64,000 nucleotides of DNA, taken from Scalesia atractyloides. Its lineage: Eukaryota; Streptophyta; Magnoliopsida; Asterales; Asteraceae. The translations under genes and the position numbers were made by a program. This document shows, in pieces, positions 48,765-60,980 of the stretch; position 1 is the first letter of the stretch, and each line of letters begins with the position of its first letter. Where the stretch lies: positions 13,497,501-13,561,500 of the forward strand of contig CAMTDV010000013.1 of NCBI GenBank assembly GCA_947069175.1, read 5' to 3'. Below the pieces are notes generated by a model, which had not been told where the DNA came from, searched no databases, and saw nothing but the letters and a program-made list of their open reading frames with translations.

Positions 48765-50990
48765 ATACGTAATAAAAATACTACATTTTTACATATTATT
48801 ATATTTTATTTTTCTATTATTCTCTTACAATAACCCAGAATATGTAATTGATCAAAGCTTCCAACGAAGCTTTGCAGATATATACATTGATAGATGATAA
48901 GACACTTGTCCCCAATCTATGACGTCGTAACACCTCACTAGTTTTTTTTCTTTTTTTTAACATAAATAACCCTCATTGTTCAATGTTTTATTGTAATGTT
49001 TGTTTAAATTTTCAAAACATTGTTTAACAAGTGAACCCCAGGATTTACTAAAACAAACAATTGCAAATTTACAAAGTCCATGTGTTCTATTTAGGAGATC
49101 AAAATTTTATAAGCCAAACTAGTTCACTTCTCATAGCTATCTTTTTTTTTTCAATGAACTCTGGCCTAGTGATACAATATGTTTATCCTCATAAAAGTGA
49201 ATTTTATGAGTAAATTTTAGATGAGTATATGTTGTTAAAAAATAAATAATAAAAAATAAAACAAAAAAAATTGGTATATTTTACTATTAACATGTTTACT
49301 GTCAACGCCTTTATTACCATAAATGAAATATTAACTAAACAATCAATCATCTACAGATCGCCTCCAAATTGTTGCACAATCGAATCTTTATCACCAAAAA
49401 TGGCAAATGTCAAAAAATACAAGAGAATTATTATTTTATTGGTAGGTGTATATTGTTTTTGTAGTGTTTAGGGGACAGTGGTGGGTGGGTTGTGGCATAT
49501 TTATATGTGGTCCCGGCGGGAATAACAATATGCCTTTCAAGTATGTAAAAAAAACTTGGTACTGACAATCATATCTGATCTTTAGGTCTACATACGGTTT
49601 TGTATTATTTTTTTTATTAAATTTGTGAGCTGTGGGATTATTATTTATTAGGATGTTGCAGGCTAATTAAGCTGTGTTTTGGGAAGGTTGGACACAGCCG
49701 GCCCAATTTTATTTGTTTGTATCTGCAGCTCACACACAGTAGTCAGGTCTAAACCAGACATTCCAACATGGGGAGCACCACCAAAGAAGAAGAAGAAGAG
49801 ACAATGAGCATCCAATATTTATACTAAGAAAGTCACATTCACCAAAATACCCTTTTGTTGTAATCCTTGTACTAACAACATGAAAGATAGGATTATTTTT
49901 TTACTCTTTGATCATCTGCACATCTTAGATAAACGGACCTACCAAAAATGAGGGCCCAGCTAATCCTATGCTATCCCCAAACTCAAACAACCCTTCAACA
50001 AAAAACTCAAATAGAACCGTCTAATGAATCTCAAACGGTCGTCTAAAACTAGGGGCTATGACAGATGGCCCTAACCATCAAACGACTTTTCGGTGCAACC
50101 TCAATGGCCGTTTGACCAGGGCGTGGGATTAGAATACTGTCAGTGACGTATGTGTAACAGACCCCTAAACAAATTACTTGACAAGATTGAAGTGCATGAT
50201 TTGAATTCAAATACTTAAATTCTAATAAATCCTAATATAAATAATTGGAACTATAGAGTATAAAGGTGTTGAAACATGCCACGATACTAAGGAAATCTAT
50301 TTATGCAAAACGTCAAATTAACCATCAAGTTTGCATCCAAATATACCATATGTTAACTGGCATCTACCTACCTTGCAAGTTATTATAGTTTGTGACAAAT
50401 CAAGCTTTCGAAAACAACATAAAGGCACATCTAAGGTGTCTAAAAAGTTTCATATACGTGTTATCAAACATTTAATTATGTAATATTTGGTCATTTCCTA
50501 CATGATTGTGTCTTTGAAATGAAAATTTGAAACCCAAGTGAAAACAAAGTTTGATACACCTGAACTGTTTATTTAGTTGCAGACAAACATGTAAAACTTG
50601 TATGCTTGAGAGATGAATGCAGAAGACAAAGATAATAGTTAAACAAGATAAGTAATAAGTTGGATTAGTTTCACCAAGATGTATGTTTTCAACATTTCAT
50701 TGAAATTATGTGTGTAAACATCTTTAATTTCAGAACTTGTTTTGGTCAAAATCATACATTTTTCGGTATATATATAAAAAGTTTGTTATCCGAAATCTGA
50801 ATGATAATTCATCTTAAAAGATCTTATAAGTTATGTATAGATCATGATCAAGAAAACATCAGAACTATCTGATAGAAATATTAACAAACTAATTCTTAAA
50901 TATGTGCTACTTTTATAAACGAATGATATATGCTTCAGATCGTATATATTCACTAGCATGTAAAAAAAATACCAATAAATGATTAACAAA
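48765..50990. other. Spacer after the duplicated block
   Basis: Unique sequence with no gene I can support. The GAA repeat at about 49786-49800 and the short frame 49271-49471 are low-complexity. Confidence 0.5.
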
Positions 50991-51338
50991 TCATATACTA
51001 TGACTACGCCTTTTTCTGGAGGAAGACAAAGAAACCCTAACTGTAAACAATCTGAAGAAAGCATCTACCTCTTCGCGCCTTGTTTGCTCAAAGAATTCGA
51101 CGGTTGTTCCATCGTCTGAGGACCGCCTTCTTCTCTTCTTTAAATGTTTGTGCGGTTGCGGTGGCGGTGGTGGCAAAAGTGGTGGCTGGATCTTGTTATC
51201 ATCGGAAGTTGGAGTTTGATAACCTTGATCACCATCTTGTTCTTCTTCTGGTGCTACTTGTTGCTTGTTGTTTGATTTTGGTGCTTCATGACCAATTGAT
51301 TCATCACCATCATCTTTCAGATTACCAGATTTTGCCAT
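50991..51338 (-). CDS. SIAMESE-RELATED-like CDK inhibitor (diverged paralogue)
   Basis: 115 residues, intronless. YQTPTSDDNKI at 40-50, Pro-rich LLPPPPPQP, KKRRRR at 67-72, EFFEQTRREEVDAFF at 81-95, then a basic tail ending RKRRSHSI like copy 1. It shares the motif order and the C-terminus with the genes at 10401 and 36794 but differs widely between motifs, so it is an older tandem duplicate. The coding match extends a little past the stop (tatgactacgcctttttct), and a GA-rich leader (51389-51411) sits in the same relative place as in the other two. Same orientation as both. Expected to inhibit CDK-cyclin complexes in the nucleus. Confidence 0.75.
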   Translation of the reverse strand: MAKSGNLKDDGDESIGHEAPKSNNKQQVAPEEEQDGDQGYQTPTSDDNKIQPPLLPPPPPQPHKHLKKRRRRSSDDGTTVEFFEQTRREEVDAFFRLFTVRVSLSSSRKRRSHSI

Positions 51339-51740
51339 GTGTTTGAGGCTCAGATAACTTCTAATATTAGATATGGATGAGTTCAGCTAGAGAGAGAGAG
51401 AGAGAGAGAGATGGATGGCTCATTTGACAAAAAAATTTTGTACAGTTTTGCGACCACGTCTTATTTAAATGTTATTTTATTGTTCACCTCAACGTTTTAT
51501 TCACAACTGCTGAGTTTACTTACCGTATTAAAAATTATTTAATTTTATGAATTGTTATCCAATAAATCGCATAAATAGACCTACTATATTACATATATAA
51601 TTTTCAATAAGAATGCTTACCCCTACTATACTATACTAATTAATATTTCTATATTATTTATCATTGCTCAAGGATTGAACCTTATACCTGTCCTTTAAAA
51701 GACATAAGTTCTACCAAATTTGTTATACCCACATTGGCGT
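51339..51740. other. 5' flank of the diverged SMR-like gene
   Basis: Expected promoter and 5' UTR on the minus strand, including the (GA)n tract at 51389-51411. No motif beyond that tract is called. Confidence 0.4.
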
Positions 51741-52405
51741 TTTATATATTTGTGATTATGTGCTTTTTTCTATATATAGTGACCTTAGAAAGTAGATTTT
51801 TCTTTTCTAGGTACTCAAGGAATCGAAGATGATAAGTGTTTCTAGAAGGTTTTTGAACTTGTTTTAGTTTTTAGGGCGTCTGCATTAGGTCAAAGGAGAG
51901 GACTCAAATGGAGTCCGTTGGTCAAAGAAACAAACTCACCAGGGGTACGCTAGTTAAAGGAGCGGACTCATTTCTCTAAGTTTTTCATTGTTAATGAATT
52001 CAAGAAGTTGGCATACCATATGAATATCATGTGTCGTTATTTTAGAGTCCACTGGTTAAAGAAGCAAATTCAATTGGAGTTTATATATTTGTGATTATGT
52101 GCTTTTTTCTATGTATATAGTGACCTTAGAAAGTAGATTTTTCTTTTCTAGGTACTCAAGGAATCGAAGATGATAAGTGTTTCTAGAAGGTTTTTGAACT
52201 TGTTTTAGTTTCTAGAGTCCGTACTAGGTCAAAGGAGAGAACTCAATGGAGTCCGTTGGTCAAAGAAACAAACTCACCAGGGGTCCGCTAGTTAAAGGAG
52301 CGGACTCATTTTTCTAAGTTTTTCATTGTTAATGAATTCAAGAAGTTGGCATACCATATGAATATCAGGTGTCATTATGCTTAAAGAAGCAAATTCAATT
52401 GGAGT
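51741..52405. repeat. 339-bp tandem duplication
   Basis: 51741-52079 is repeated at 52080 to about 52405, both starting tttatatatttgtgattatg and containing ggtactcaaggaatcgaaga. The second unit has an internal deletion of about 15 bp near 52375. Each unit contains gagtccgttggtcaaag and ctagttaaaggagcggactc, an interrupted inverted repeat, suggesting a small non-coding element at its core. Confidence 0.85.
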
Positions 52406-54096
52406 TCGCCAGTTAAAGGAGCAGACTCGATTTAACATATATTCAATAAGTTCACTTGGCACGTGGCTGATTATTTTAGAGTCCGTTATCAAGGGTAACA
52501 AACTCTCTAGAAACCAAAACACTTCCAGAAACTTCCATGAAACACTTCTATTTTGCTAAAAGACCTAAAAGAAATCAAGTTTTAAAAGTAATATTAATTA
52601 TGTATGAAACTATGGGTTCTGAAGTAGCAAAGGCCGAAATCCTATGAAGTAGGGTCAGATAGACAAAACAAATGATATGACGGCAAAATCCTAATCGATA
52701 GTATTATGTTAAAATATAAACATCTACTAGCACTTTGGCGCTGGATATGTATGCGAAGCCTAACGATCTCTCTCTCTCTCACACACAGTGAATCCAATTG
52801 TTTCACTTGATCATGATATGCAACAAAGACGTTTTCATTTGTGGGTATGTATTAGACACATAATTCTGGTCCATGCATTCACATTTACAATCATCTATAA
52901 ATTTCATTAAAAGACAATAAAGAAGAAAAAACACATGAGGTAGCATATATGGCATAGGATACCATGATGTGTATCATATATGGAGAGTATAGGCATATAT
53001 ACAAATTAAGCCACTATGCACTATGCTATTTCCCGTCCCCCACCAGTTTTGTGGCCGTATTATCATCGTGCATAAGCTTCTACAGTTATGTTTGTCCTTG
53101 CATATTTAATGTGTATAAGTACAATTGGGGCAGTAAAAAATATGTTTGAAAGCGTTGCATATATGTGACAAATCATGGATCATATATTCCATGCTACGAG
53201 GTATACGTGTAAGTCTTTTAGCCAAGAACAGTTAGCATGAGATTAATCAATTTATCTTTTGGGTATCTTGTTATAGGAGTGTGTCCATGTTGATATTTTT
53301 GTCCCTTTTACAATTTTTGTGAGTACTTGGGTAAAGATAAACTTCGTACCACTCATCATGGGAAACTTACAAAGTATACGCTTAGAGCATCTCCAACACA
53401 GAGATCCAGACTAAGTCCGAAAGCAAACCGGACTGTTGTAGCGTCGGAGGAGTAGGCAACGGGAGGTCCGGTCCGTTCCAGCGTACTCATCCAGACATTG
53501 TGTGTAGGGATCGCATACACTCAAATTCTTTTTTCAATATATTTTTTATTTTAAAATGGAATGTTTGATAATGTCTGAATTTGGTTTAACGTTGAAGAAA
53601 AAAATGAGTGTTTTTAGGCGGAAGCTACTAAACAAAATTCTGAAACCAAATGAATCTTTTAGAAACCTATATAAGTAATCAAATTCTAACAATCATAAAA
53701 TGAGAATTTCGATAATAATGCATGAATTGACTTGAATTATGAGATGCATAACATATATTAACTCTAGTTAAGGTTAAGTAAATCAATTTTTTTATTAATT
53801 ATATTGAGGATGCTTAGTTATGTCCTTTAACTTAAAATCATAATTATTTAATGAATTAGATAAGTAATTACTGTGTGTTCTTATGTAGGATTACTAACAT
53901 GTTTAGCTTCCAAAATACCATACTTAGTAAGTACAAGTAGTATTTCTTTGTGACAATACAAGACTACCATTATGTTCAACTACCTCTCTTTCTAGAAAAT
54001 ATTTTAACTTTCCTAAATATTAACTTTTTTGTAAGCGGAGTGTCATCTACATTTAGGGGTAGATCAGTTAAAACATTTGCAATTCACCTTTACTTT
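52406..54096. other. Non-coding spacer
   Basis: No gene seen. At 53389-53403 agagcatctccaacac resembles a terminus common in plant DNA-transposon MITEs, followed by a short GC-richer stretch to about 53515, but no partner terminus was found. Confidence 0.45.
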
Positions 54097-54810
54097 TTAC
54101 AAACTCGAAAGAAGATTTTTGGTAAGATGAAGCACCACTAAAACATTTTTTAGATCAAGAGAACTAAGCATTTTAAAATTACCAGTATGAGATATAGGTA
54201 GAGACTGGACATTACCAAAAAATACTTTCTTGTTTCCTTGTGTGGGAGATGAATCTGTTACATCATAAGTGTTAGGAATCATATGAACAGATGCATCTGT
54301 ATCACAAGTCCGTGCTATTAATGTGGCATTGAACATAGAAGGCATGTGCCAATTGCTCTTCAAATGGTGCAACAAAACTAGCAAAAGTTGCAAGCTTGGG
54401 ACATTGGTTGGCATAGTGCCCTTGAGTGCGACATAGTTGACATAGAGGGATCAATGATTTCGGTTTTATGAGGAAGTGGTGGTACGGTTTGAAGGAGGTT
54501 GTCCACAAAAACTGGTGTAGGTTTGTTGGTTTTAGGTGGACCTAGTTTGGGCTCAAAAATGATTTAGGCCACGAGGGGTGTAGAGACTGTTGGATCCGTT
54601 GTGTGGGTTTGAGCCGTAAATGCCAAGGGTGGGGAGTGGGAGCCATGAAGTGCCTTCACAAAGGGTTCGTGACTCTCTATACGAACTAAGTGGGTAAAGG
54701 GCGTGTGGACCGAACCAAGGTTGAAAATGGTCTTGAATTGCTTCTTTGGTTTGTTCCACATGAACAAAAGAAATCAACCAAGATTTTCTAACTTTAGAAA
54801 ATATCATTTA
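54097..54810 (-). pseudogene. Ty1/copia gag-protease fragment, decayed
   Basis: On the minus strand, CQLCRTQGHYANQC is a CX2CX4HX4C zinc knuckle of copia gag (about 54410-54455). In another frame follow DTDASVHMIPN, a protease active-site region in which the usual DTGA or DSGA Gly is Asp, then LPISHTGNFKML and HLTKNLLSSL, typical of the pre-integrase region. At least one frameshift separates the knuckle from the protease. Upstream (54510-54810) is weakly gag-like. No LTRs are identified. Confidence 0.82.
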
Positions 54811-56012
54811 ACCAATTTCAAAGAGATGAGATCGAACAATTCCCCGTCTTTTGAGTACGACTTTCCATCAATCAGTCTCTCAAGAATCAAGTTTAATATC
54901 TCTTTCCTTAACCAAATACGAATTAACAAGGTTAATTGTGATTCCTTTGGGTAGTATCTCAAAATCCAATTGTATTTTCATAAAGACTCGAATTTGATTG
55001 TGATCCAACAGGCAAACTCATTTGAGATTATTGTGACTTCCAAAAGTAAATGATTAGAAGAAATAACTTTCTCGAACGATATAATACTTGTAAACAATTC
55101 CACTCTAGTTTTCCTTTTTTTTCTTTCATGATTGGCATAGATGCAACATGTCACAATCTAACCTATGGTGGAAACATCAGAGTGAGATGAACGAGATTGT
55201 TCAAAACTTCATAACAAACTAAAGGTGACAATAATTAAATACGCAACTTCCATTTCATTCATAACTTCAAAGCACATTGTTTTGGAAAGGAAATACAACA
55301 TTAAATCTAACATAACCAAACATGTAAAAGATCACATAAACAAAATTCGGGTGCGTTTCTAATCCACCCTAAGTAGATTTCTTGAGATTTCATCATCAAT
55401 TTCCTGCAACATGTATTAAAGTATTTGTCAACACAAAATGATCGGTGAGCATACAAGTTTGGTTTACATAGTGTACGTATAAAAGTCTCAAATCCAACAT
55501 TTGTACACTAAGTTATATATCATACTAGTATGTAAAAACTATATGTCAAACCAAAGTGTCCACTAGCGTAATTTCTTTACCAAAGTGAACAAGACCATCA
55601 TGATAGACTACTTAACAATGACACCAAAACGGGCGGTGTGCTACTCCTATAGCGCTATATATGTTAAGGTAGGTTTGCAAAGTTAATGGAAAATAGGTTG
55701 CATGAAATGTATTCTAGCATGTATAAACATTAAGTATAACAAGTAGCATGTTTAATAGATTAAGTGTTTGCATAAGATTGATTGTGTGTAATTTGTGAGT
55801 TTAATAAGCCATACATGTTACACCCAAAAGTGGTTTAAAACGGAAAGAGGGTCATGTATACTCACGGTTTGCGAATGCTTTCCACAAAGGTGGCTTGAAC
55901 GTTCGAATGATGGAACATTGAGGTTATCCTAAAATGGATAAACAAGGTGTATGAGTTTATGGAGTTGATAATAGGAATAAATTCAGATTTTACAAGTGTA
56001 AAATACGGAAAT
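54811..56012. other. Possible degraded LTR-element sequence
   Basis: No gene. Its position between a copia fragment and an LTR, and its moderate base composition, suggest old retroelement debris, but no termini were found. Confidence 0.3.
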
Positions 56013-56096
56013 TGTAACACCCTGTAAAATCGTGTCCAATAATATAGCGACACGTGTTATATTTTTATTTTTAGTCTATTAAAGACTAACAGGGAC

Positions 56097-56460
56097 TAAA
56101 AGTGTCAACATGCTCAAACTAAGTCTATGAGTGATCTTCAGATGTCAACATGCATAAATTAAGCCTCTAAGTGACCATTAGTGTCAACATGCTTAAAAAC
56201 ATAGACTCAGAGTGATCATTAGTGTTAACATGCTAAAACTTGGCCTCTGAGTGACCGTTAGGTTAACATGCCCAGCCTCTGAGTGACATCGGAGCCAACA
56301 TGCTTATAATGAGCCTCTGAATGATCTTTTACGAAGTCCTAACTCTCACATGTCCCATTTGTTGGACGAGAGGGATTAAATCCGTAATTTTATGAAAGTT
56401 GGACATTGGAAGGATTAAAAGTGTCAACATGTTAATTTACACATCTGAGTGACCTTTTAC
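56097..56460. repeat. 40-bp tandem repeats in U3 of LTR A
   Basis: Six imperfect units of the form gtgtcaacatgct...gcctctgagtgacc between about 56097 and 56330, with a seventh isolated unit at about 56418-56455. They lie upstream of the TATA box, as do enhancer-like repeats of many LTRs. Confidence 0.8.
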
Positions 56461-56828
56461 CGAACCGAGAGCTCGACAATGTCCTGGCATAATCTCGGAT
56501 ACGTCAAATATTGGCTACGGGGGCTAAATATGCTAAAAAGGTGTTTTAGAAGGTTAAAAGAGGGTTTAATAAGTTGAGGGGCTAAATGTGGCAAAATTTG
56601 AAATCTGGCATAGGGCGCTCGCGGGGCACGAGAGGCTAAGGCCTGGCCTCTCGCGGAGCGCGAGAGACCTGTGTCTGTAGAAAATTTCCTTGGCCACAAC
56701 ACAAAGGTGCCAAAAACCATTAAATCGAAACCATGGATTTTCAAACAGCTATGCCACGTTTTAAGACACTTGTAAGCTTCCCCTTACACCCCTTAACACC
56801 TGGCATCACCTTTTTCAAACTCTCCAAC

Positions 56829-56836
56829 TATAAATA
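56829..56836 (+). promoter_or_regulatory. TATA box of LTR A
   Basis: TATAAATA in ccaactataaataggtgcc. Expected transcription start near 56860. Leaves a very long R/U5 of about 2.6 kb. Confidence 0.65.
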
Positions 56837-59457
56837 GGTGCCAAAGTTCACCATTTGAACTTGCACCTTTCTCATTTTCAACTGTTCTCCTTCCTCTGGA
56901 AGTTTCTAACTGAAAGGATCATCCAACTTAGTTCTCTTGTATTCTAGGAACCTCTTGTAAGTGTTCCTTACTCTTGCATTTTCGTTTATAGGCTTTTATG
57001 GCCAAAAGTCAAGCATTTTTCGGAAAACGCATTGACTTTCGGTTAAGACCATTATGGTCTAACATGGCTAACTGATCGTATTAAGGTAGGTGTCAGTCCC
57101 TATAAAGGGCACCTCCTGAAGATCAGGTTTGCTAGACCAATTAACGGGTCAAAGTTATGATATTAAAAAGTTAAACAGACAATTTTTTAGAAAATCATTA
57201 ATTGATCTTATATATGTTATGAAACCTGTTTTGACACTTAAACAAGTTGGTAATAATTATTAGAACATGTAAGAACATGTTCGGCTCGTCAATTTCAGTT
57301 CTAGGGTCGGTTCGCAACCGAAAGTCGCAAAGTTTGACTTCTGCTTTGACTTTAGATTCTGACCCGATTTAGATTAGTTAGCTACTTATCTAAAGTTGCA
57401 TTATGATCATAATATAATGTAGCATAACCCTTTGAGGTTATATTACATGATCATAATCAGAATCTAAGTTTATGCACAAAATCCGTAATTATGCCATTTT
57501 GACCAAAATGTCCTTTTTGCATAAAATAAGATTTAGAAGATAATGAATTTGAAAATAAGTTTCGTATTGATGTAATATTATAAGTAGTATTATTTGGGAT
57601 GTTAAATCAGATTATAAACTGAGTTTAGGAACAATTCCTTGTAATATGTCGGTAAATGACAATAAAGCCCTTATGGCTTATAAAGTGGTTTTAATTATAT
57701 CTTTTTAAGGTAAATCTTTTACCTACTGATATGTTATATTAAATAGCATATCTAAGACATTTTAATCTGACCTTAACATCAGTTTTCGTTAAACATCGCA
57801 TAAATAGTCATTTTACGACATAAGCGTCGTTTAGACGCATAGTATGGTTTTAAACCATAACTATCAACCAAGACTTGTTACCTACTGATTTTAAAACTTC
57901 TTTCAAATATTTTCTACAGTAGGTACATGATACAAACTCAGAATCCCAAATAATTTATAAACTAGGTGTAAAATGACCAAAATGCCCATTCGGTGCATAA
58001 TTTGGTCATAAAATATAAATTAGACAAATAATTGATATCCTACTGATACTATATCATAAATAAAATAATTTTCCTGAATATTTATAATTTCAACATTTAA
58101 TTATATTCAAATTCCTTTTATACGGTATGAAATTACCAAAATGCCCTTATGAGTTTCATTTTAAAACCTTAACGGGCATATAAATTGATATCTTACTGAT
58201 ATTACAACTTAATTAAAGTATAATGGTATATAGAACTTGTCCATGACTTATCCGGTTATCCATTATCGCTTATAAGCGTACGGTTAATTATACGTAACTA
58301 GTTTACAGAATTTAACCAAAACGGGTTTAACCTTATCATTTTAAACTCAAAATCCAGAATGTTAATTGTTTACCCATTTTATACAAGTCAAAGTACTTGT
58401 TGGGTTTAAACTACATTCTATCCGATCATCGTTTAATCAAGCGTGAAATGTTTTGATCATGTACACTACTCGCTCTAAGTCTATGACTTAAAGAAGACCG
58501 TTAGTATTTAATTCGTTAGCCTATGCCATAATCCAGACTAGAGCCTTCCGGTAAATGCTATCTGCACTTAGATCCTTTTGGATATGGTTTAGATATTAAA
58601 TCTTGCATTTTTTAAATCAAGACTAGCTCAGGTAAATACTCTTGACTTATTTTTCCTATACGGGCTTGGGATACGGTAAAATATTACCGCTTGGTCGGAA
58701 ATGGCATCAATCGAATGCCGGATTGTGGCTAGTAAATCCGCATATTCCGTTTTAATCAGTTTTGTTTGATAACTTAAACATCAGGGGTTAATTACCGTGT
58801 CCTGGATATCCTCGGCTCATTACATTAGATAATGGCCACGACCTTAGCGCGGGGTGTAGGCATACACCTGACAGACGCTCAAATGCAAATTACCCAAGAC
58901 GTTGGGGATAACTCCTCTGTGAGTTCTAAGTGGTGTGTGTACTTAATCATGTCTCGGTCTCTGTACTGGGCCCTGTATGTATGGACAAACATGTGAATCT
59001 GTTAACAAGGTTACAAAGTAACTTTCCCAAGTTATAAAAGATTTGTGCCCTGTGCACTTAAATCTAATTTCTAAAATGTTTTCAAAATGAGTCGGTCGGG
59101 TGTATTTACCAGCGAAAGCTGACGTATTTTCAAAAGACTAAGCTTGCAGGTACAATACGAAATAGGCCGAAAGCTGCTCAGTAGTGAATAAGAGGATCTT
59201 GCAAATCCTTAGATCTACCCTAAAGTCTGTTTTATATTCTTTCTTTGTACATTTTATGATCCGCTTGTGGATCTTCTATTACGAGCCTGTATACTATATT
59301 GTATTTCGATCATTCGGTTTGTAATAGTAATTTTATTCCAAGAATTCCGTTGTGCCATGTTTAATTGACAATGATGTTATCAACTGACGTCATGATACTC
59401 CCCACCCGGACCCACCGATGTATGGATTTGGATTGGGAAATCCGGGGTGTGACAGGT

Positions 59458-59470
59458 TGGTATCAGAGCC
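59458..59470 (+). other. Primer-binding site of element A (initiator tRNA-Met)
   Basis: TGGTATCAGAGCC, three bases after the LTR end. The first 12 bases are complementary to the 3' end of plant initiator tRNA-Met, the usual primer of many plant LTR retrotransposons. Confidence 0.9.
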
Positions 59471-59624
59471 AACGTTTGAGAGAATTAAACACTATCCTTC
59501 TTGTGTTTAATCTCAAACTTACACGAGCACATTCCTTAGACTTCCGAGTCTAGGCATTGACCTAGGATTACTCATTTCATTATTAAGATATTAGTATTGT
59601 TTTTTAATTGATTTTTTCAGGAAA

Positions 59625-59679
59625 ATGTCGCCACGGGTACGAGGAAGAGGAAAAGGAACAATGAGGGGAAGACCTTCAG
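59625..59679 (+). pseudogene. gag start of element A, interrupted
   Basis: ATG at 59625 opens MSPRVRGRGKGTMRGRPS, an Arg/Gly-rich gag N-terminus, and is cut after 18 codons by the insertion of element B. The remainder of A should resume after B, outside the window. Confidence 0.7.
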
Positions 59680-59862
59680 TGTAACATTCGTCGAAAAACG
59701 GGTTTCAAAACCCGCTTCGTTTATTAATCAAATATTCAGTTATAAATTTCGTTGCGTATATATTGTTCAATTTAATTTTAAACAATACATAATTAATAAA
59801 CATTTTAGGATTTAAAAACCATAATTAATAAATAATAAAAATAAGTGAATAAAAAATAAAAT

Positions 59863-59938
59863 GGGACAGCCGGGTTTCGAACCCGGGTCACCCACAAGGA
59901 CAAACACGCAACACACCGCCTCCACCGCGCACAGCTTT
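59863..59938 (-). other. Antisense tRNA-like module in U3 of LTR B
   Basis: On the minus strand a perfect T-arm CCGGG-TTCGAAA-CCCGG with the B-box GGTTCGAAACC, followed by CTGTCCCA. The A-box region (gtgcgcggtggaggcggtg) is more degenerate than in the solo LTR counterpart at 43356-43446. Confidence 0.65.
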
Positions 59939-60193
59939 TGTGATAAACATTAAAACAAATAACATTTATAATAAAACTGAAAGTCAAACCGGTAATCAGC
60001 GCGCCCAAATTCGGAGTCGCCGGAAAAGCCGAGATTATCGCGAATTATGACCGTTTCCTTTGACTGAAACGCGTGAACTAATTTCGACATCGGTTATAAC
60101 CGATGTCTAACCCTCAATTTCAGTCATAACCGCCGGAAAACTTTGACCACGAATCAAGACCCAAATTCGAACCAAATACACCCTGTTCTTCCT

Positions 60194-60201
60194 TATAAAT
60201 A
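60194..60201 (+). promoter_or_regulatory. TATA box of LTR B
   Basis: TATAAATA in ccttataaatacccaccc, conserved with the solo LTR. Transcription would start near 60225, placing the three sense tRNA-like modules inside the transcript. Confidence 0.7.
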
Positions 60202-60647
60202 CCCACCCAAACCTCTAGTAACCTTTTCGCTCAGAATCGCACTTTCTTTCGAAGCTTTAATCCTTCCAGAGCACGTCGCCGGAAATTTCAATTTCGCCGG
60301 AATCGCTGAACGGAAAACCGCGATTGTCTTCAAACGGTACAATCATCTAAACTTGTCTTGCTATCTCTCGATTAGTAACCTAATTGCTCAACACAGTAAT
60401 CAAAACTGTCAAACAGTTTCCCTCAGCCGGAATCCGCGGATCGGAGCCGACGAGACCTTGCCGGAAAACCTGAAGCAAACTCGCCGTTCTGGTATACCAT
60501 GTCATTTAATTTCTCTTTCGTTTCAATCAAGTATAAGTTAAGATCAATTTAACAGAACAGTCGGATTTCACTGTTCTGTATTGTTAAGCGAAGAAGACGA
60601 AGTTGAGAAATGTGTATTAGTTTAATTAAAACCGGATATTTAACCGG

Positions 60648-60715
60648 GTTAGACACGCAGTCCAGCGGTGGACTGTGTGCAACATAACACACACATCCCG
60701 AGTTCGAATCGCACA
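60648..60715 (+). other. tRNA-like module 1 of LTR B
   Basis: gttagacacgcag, perfect hairpin AGTCCAGCGGTGGACT in the D-arm place, and B-box-like AGTTCGAATCG (60701-60711). Same design as modules 1-3 of the solo LTR. Confidence 0.6.
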
Positions 60716-60814
60716 CGTACCGACTTTCAGAATTAAAACCAACAGTTTTAGAACTGAATCAGAACAAGTCACAGGTTGTTTATAAGAATAATATAATCCA
60801 TAAGTTAAACAGAT

Positions 60815-60888
60815 TTGACACACAGCCAAATTGGTTAGGCTGTGCGCACTCGAACCGAAGGACCCGAGTTCGACTCCGGGTCCCTGCA
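60815..60888 (+). other. tRNA-like module 2 of LTR B
   Basis: tttgacacacagccaaattg with a D-arm-like CAGCC...GGCTG stem, and B-box-like AGTTCGACTCC (60867-60877) inside the perfect 7-bp stem GGACCCG/CGGGTCC. Its 5' end is 167 bp from module 1. Confidence 0.65.
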
Positions 60889-60980
60889 ACCGGTTCGGCC
60901 ATATAAATCATTTTTAATAAAACCAAATAAGTTTAAAATTAATTAGTATATAAATATAATTAAAACAGAGAATATTTCGG

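Larger units (their letters stand above)
56013..59454 (+). repeat. 5' LTR of retrotransposon A (3.44 kb)
   Basis: Starts TGTAACACCCTG and ends GGGGTGTGACA, immediately followed by an initiator-Met primer-binding site, which fixes the right end. The left end is set by the TG terminus; the candidate target duplication gaaat (56008-56012) cannot be tested because the 3' LTR is outside the window. The length is at the long end for plant LTRs. It has a TATA box at 56829-56836 and an array of 40-bp repeats in the U3. Confidence 0.85.

Noticed and set aside
53389..53515. MITE starting agagcatctccaacac
   Set aside because: One terminus-like word only; no inverted partner or target duplication identified.
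60143..60541. 132-codon open frame in LTR B, with a partly similar frame in the solo LTR (42786-43154, minus)
   Set aside because: Both begin upstream of the LTR TATA box and run over the transcription start region. The sequences diverge strongly after a short common part and match no family I know, so they are treated as chance frames in GC-richer LTR sequence.
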